Shown in pieces: positions 62,101 through 64,000 of a stretch of DNA of 64,000 bases. The stretch is taken from assembly GCF_036226465.1 (NCBI RefSeq), contig NZ_CP108476.1, forward strand, positions 248,001 to 312,000, in the 5' to 3' direction. This DNA comes from Kitasatospora sp. NBC_01250 (lineage in GTDB: Bacteria > Actinomycetota > Actinomycetes > Streptomycetales > Streptomycetaceae). The notes below the pieces were generated by a model. It was not told the DNA's origin, did no database searches, and was given only the letters and a program-made list of their open reading frames with translations. Made by a program: the position numbers and the translations under genes. How positions within the stretch are numbered: position 1 is the first letter of the stretch; each line of letters starts with the position of its first letter.

Positions 62101-62236
62101 CCGCATGGACCAGACCCGCATCCAGCAGATCTGGCCGAACTGGAAGCGGTCCTGCCCGGCCGTCGACACCGCGCTCCTCGACCACTACGTCCACCACCTG
62201 CACGCCGGCGGGCTGCTCGCCGCCCGCGCGCACTGA
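59159..62236 (+). CDS. NRPS-like protein: adenylation, carrier and thioester reductase
   Basis: The product has 1,025 residues from ATG 59159, with CGAGG 8 nt upstream; an in-frame GTG at 59150 is less well placed. Domains are A (about 15-525) with AYILFTSGTTGRPKAV, GYGVTEAGIL, YHSGDRARWNP and NGKIDYAAL; a carrier domain (about 540-610) with FFEAGGNSLLAAH; and a reductase (about 650-1010) with RRVLLTGATGFLGAFLLERL and LGYGESKWVAERLL. A by-eye alignment to GrsA gives specificity residues D-G-M-F-L-G-G-I-L-K; the Asp fits an alpha-amino acid. There is no condensation domain. One amino acid would be loaded and released as an aldehyde or alcohol. Confidence 0.9.
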   Translation: MGNVVEAAAPLRPAAPDSGDLSLSELLTRQAARTPGAPAVRDGGRELSYRELDDMAAAVAGALTDRGVRPGMTVGVLGTRSWESTVALCGVLKAGSVAVPLDAHHPSARMSDMMVDSGADVVVLLTGHRSVCESLPVRWLPFAEAVEHRPTGLAQPAPGDRTRQAQDAAYILFTSGTTGRPKAVVVPHKAVARLGLDGLPWCAGPGKRVLQTFGLSFDGSLMEVWSTLLNGGCLVVAGPNELLDPSALQALMDREQVSHAFLTMSLFHHAVRFRPGIFAGLEMVLTGGEAMAVGLARAVLDSGAPRQLIHGYGVTEAGILVTTHDLRSIARDAASVPIGQPVAGSECHVLLEDGSPALPGQEGELYIGGDGLALGYLGRAEETRRAFVTMAVGGRAGVRLYHSGDRARWNPNGTLEFLGRSDRQVKIRGCRIELDALEAQMRAHPDVAEAAVLLRGEDDMSRTLSAFVTSARPDRPVHPEQVRMFLAERLPAHSIPTPIRPVDRFPLTDNGKIDYAALRADLQAPANDRPGQDGAPADDDPVRRIWADSLGVSVHPDTHFFEAGGNSLLAAHVVNRTLTALGLPPDRFRPLLRSLLAQPAFSAHRAALAGFRESGSAPVPDPAEHAYFEAEASLDLTLPPLDRPAVGSGPVRRVLLTGATGFLGAFLLERLMRHPDIVVHCLVRAGDPDHARDRVRANLLRYGIEQPDPQRIEVHPADLSRAGLGLATAVRRRLADSIDLVLHNAAHVNFIYPYSALRGPNVTAVRELIGLAAARRIPLHHVSSVAVLAGSGAAGVRQFTETSPLSHPELISLGYGESKWVAERLLQHAARAGLPVTVYRPYEITGHSRTGAWNTDTALCALLDAITRLGAAPAIRLPFDLVPVDSVADAIVGVATTYPHVAGVFHLTNPRPALLCDMVGRLRAAGHTIRELPYRDWVQLVLEHVREHPDTLVAPFAPLFATRANHADISVKELFLESVFPRMDQTRIQQIWPNWKRSCPAVDTALLDHYVHHLHAGGLLAARAH

Positions 62237-62296
62237 CCTCGGACCGTCGCGGCGGTCGGCCTCCGCCGCCGTGACGCCCGCCCTCCAGAGGAACCG

Positions 62297-62608
62297 ATGA
62301 TCCGCCACATCGCCTTGTTCAAGCTCAAACCGGACTACAGCTGGGACGACCCGGCCGTGGCCGAGGCCGAGCGGATCGCCGCCCGCATCGGCGCCGAAGT
62401 CCCCGAACTGCTGCACTGGCAGACCGGCCGGAACACCTCGGCCCGGCCGATCGCCTACGACTTCGCGGTGATCGGCCTGCTCGCGGACCAGGAAGCGCTG
62501 GAGCGCTACCTCGTCCACCCGTTCCACCGACAGGCCATCGAGAAGTGGCGGCCGATCAGCGACTGGGTGGTGGCCGACCTCGTCGAGCCGGAACCCGCCC
62601 TCGTCTGA
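62297..62608 (+). CDS. Dabb-domain (stress-responsive A/B barrel) protein
   Basis: The product has 103 residues from ATG 62297 with AGAGGAACCG upstream. It is a ferredoxin-like A/B barrel: MIRHIALFKLKPDYSWDDPA, ELLHWQTGRNTSARPIAYDF and QEALERYLVHPFHRQAIEKW. The conserved His residues are at HIALF and HPFHR. These small proteins act as dimers, and in biosynthetic gene clusters some are cyclases or help close rings. It is 60 nt after the NRPS-like gene and 34 nt before the PaaK-like gene, in the same orientation. The role in this cluster is unknown. Confidence 0.85.
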   Translation: MIRHIALFKLKPDYSWDDPAVAEAERIAARIGAEVPELLHWQTGRNTSARPIAYDFAVIGLLADQEALERYLVHPFHRQAIEKWRPISDWVVADLVEPEPALV

Positions 62609-62642
62609 GCCCACCCCGCTCCCCCAACCGCACAGGACGCCC

Positions 62643-64000
62643 ATGTTCACGATCTACCGTCCCGAGCTGGCCGGCCCGGCCGTCGAACTCCGCGACCAGC
62701 ACCGCTCGTTCCTCGCCGGCCAGTGGGACCGGACCGGTCTGGCAGAGCACCAGCTCACGTCGGTGCGCCGGACACTCCGCTATGTCAAGGAGAACTCCTC
62801 CTTCTACCGTGCCCACCTCGCCGCAGTCGACCCGTCCACCATCACCGCCTTGGACGAGCGCGCCCTCGCAGGCATCCCGTTCACCACCAAGGACGACCTG
62901 CGCGCCGCCCAGCACGGCCTGCTGTCCCGGCCGCTCGCCGACGCCTGGATCTTCTACGAGACCACGGGCACCACCGGCTGCTCCACTCCCTGCCCGCGCG
63001 ACGATATCGACTCGCTCGCCAACAACACCGTCCTCACGCACTACTACGGGACAGTCTTCCGCCAGTACGGTGATGACCAGGTCATCGGGGTGGCAGGGCC
63101 GACCGAGCTGCACGCTTTCTCGGACACCTTCGGCGACGTCTGCCGCAACCTCGGCCTGGCCGTGGCGAAGATGTGGCCGCACTCCCCGATGGTCGGCTTC
63201 GACCGGGCTCTGGAGGTGATGCGGTCCTTCCCGATCACTGGCCTGTTCTGCACCCCTGGCATGGCACTGATGCTCGCCAAACGGGCCGTCGCCGCCGGGC
63301 TCGACCCGCGCCGGGACTTCCGCCTCGACGTCCTGATGACCACCGGCGAACTCGCCTCGCCCAGCCTGATCGCCAACCTCGGCGAGATCTGGGGGGCTCA
63401 CGCCTACAACGCCCTGTACGCCTCGCAGGAGGCCTCGGTGATGGGCGCCGCCGCCACCGACGGGCGGCTGTACACCGCTCCGCTCATCTCGTACAACGAA
63501 GTTGTCGACCCGGAGACCGACCGCTGGGTGCAGCCCGACGCGGACGGCACCCGGGAAGGAGAACTGGTCGTCACCCACCTGTACCAGGGTGCCAAGCCGC
63601 TGGTCCGGTACCGTACCGGCGACCTGGTCAGGATCACCGATCCGCGTCCGGGGCAGAGCGTTCCGGCTCCGTCGATCGCCGCCCTCGGCCGGGTCCGTGA
63701 CCGACTCGCCCTCAACGGGCACCTGATCACCGGCTACGACCTGGAGCACCTGCTGCTGCGTCATCTGCGCGGCTACCTGGACTACCAGATCACCATCGAC
63801 CGCGTGGACGGTACCGACCGGCTCTCCCTGACCCTCCAGCTGCCAGGCCGTGCGGGCGCGGCCGCCGTCGCCCAGGGCGCCGCCCGCGCGGTCGAGCAGT
63901 GCCGCGACGAACTCGGCACCGAGCTGGAGGTCGGCACCGGCACCCTCGGCAGCATCACCACCACCGGCGCGATGGTCAGCTGGAAGGCCGCCCGGGTCAT
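62643..64000 (+). CDS. PaaK-like adenylate-forming ligase (cut by the window edge)
   Basis: At least 452 residues from ATG 62643, after AGGA, with no stop before the window ends. It resembles phenylacetate-CoA ligase: SSFYRAHLAAVDPSTITALD at the N-terminus, IFYETTGTTGCSTPCPRDDI with the ATP loop, FCTPGMALMLAKRAVAAGLD, EGELVVTHLYQGAKPLVRYR and TGDLVRIT. Such enzymes activate a carboxylic acid as an AMP ester and may pass it to CoA, a carrier protein or an amine. Its frame is open to the edge, so the C-terminal subdomain is incomplete here. It probably supplies the acyl partner for the amino unit of the NRPS-like protein. Confidence 0.88.
   Translation, partial: MFTIYRPELAGPAVELRDQHRSFLAGQWDRTGLAEHQLTSVRRTLRYVKENSSFYRAHLAAVDPSTITALDERALAGIPFTTKDDLRAAQHGLLSRPLADAWIFYETTGTTGCSTPCPRDDIDSLANNTVLTHYYGTVFRQYGDDQVIGVAGPTELHAFSDTFGDVCRNLGLAVAKMWPHSPMVGFDRALEVMRSFPITGLFCTPGMALMLAKRAVAAGLDPRRDFRLDVLMTTGELASPSLIANLGEIWGAHAYNALYASQEASVMGAAATDGRLYTAPLISYNEVVDPETDRWVQPDADGTREGELVVTHLYQGAKPLVRYRTGDLVRITDPRPGQSVPAPSIAALGRVRDRLALNGHLITGYDLEHLLLRHLRGYLDYQITIDRVDGTDRLSLTLQLPGRAGAAAVAQGAARAVEQCRDELGTELEVGTGTLGSITTTGAMVSWKAARV

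Overview
The window is very GC-rich DNA with GTG and TTG starts, tightly packed genes on both strands and actinomycete-type families throughout: MmyB-like XRE regulators, a MAB_1171c-type membrane protein, an MSMEG_1061-type flavoprotein, a DUF6928-like protein and a FadF-like Fe-S oxidoreductase. It fits a chromosome of the Streptomycetaceae (Streptomyces, Kitasatospora or Streptacidiphilus). The species cannot be named from the sequence alone. The mix of regulators, stand-alone enzymes, secreted proteins, gene fragments and small mobile elements looks like a chromosome arm rather than a core region. I see no tRNA, rRNA or CRISPR array.

Layout. Positions 0-7 kb are a repeat- and fragment-rich stretch. 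It holds a kinase fragment, two copies of a dispersed repeat, a TetR/TIM-barrel pair, a secreted lytic transglycosylase, a 784-bp IS701-derived cassette with perfect terminal repeats and a passenger gene, and a 163-bp MITE-like element that also occurs at 50.3 kb. Positions 7-13 kb carry an aminotransferase, the lipid II flippase MurJ and an SDR. Positions 13-25 kb carry regulators and assorted enzymes: an XRE-SDR pair with a frameshifted SDR, a GNAT, hydrolases, a membrane-anchored Mrr-like nuclease, a G1-type peptidase, ThpR, a GT1 glycosyltransferase and an antiporter. Positions 25-33.5 kb hold a PI-PLC-like enzyme, a cyclophilin, a GH18-like protein, a divergent MerR/SDR pair, a 49-aa small gene and an MFS exporter.

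Positions 33.6-37.6 kb form a four-gene unit (XRE regulator, ImmA/IrrE-like peptidase, MAB_1171c-type membrane protein, cytochrome P450) with a 4-nt gap and a 4-nt overlap between its last three members. At 38.3-40.5 kb lies an orphan 723-aa protein with an eCIS-type DUF4157 domain, followed by a class A penicillin-binding protein. Positions 43-50 kb contain a second XRE/SDR pair, an FAD monooxygenase co-transcribed with its TetR, a secreted beta-propeller protein and the OhrR/Ohr peroxide pair. Positions 51-56 kb contain a VOC protein, an FMN protein, a large Fe-S oxidoreductase and a DLH-like protein without its nucleophile.

From about 57 kb to the end the genes look like the start of a biosynthetic cluster. 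They are an ornithine-cyclodeaminase-family enzyme (divergent), a secreted protein, a SAM methyltransferase, a stand-alone NRPS-like protein with A-T-reductase architecture, a Dabb-domain protein and a PaaK-like adenylating enzyme cut by the window edge. The product is unknown. A reductively released amino aldehyde or alcohol, methylated and joined to a separately activated carboxylic acid, is the simplest reading.
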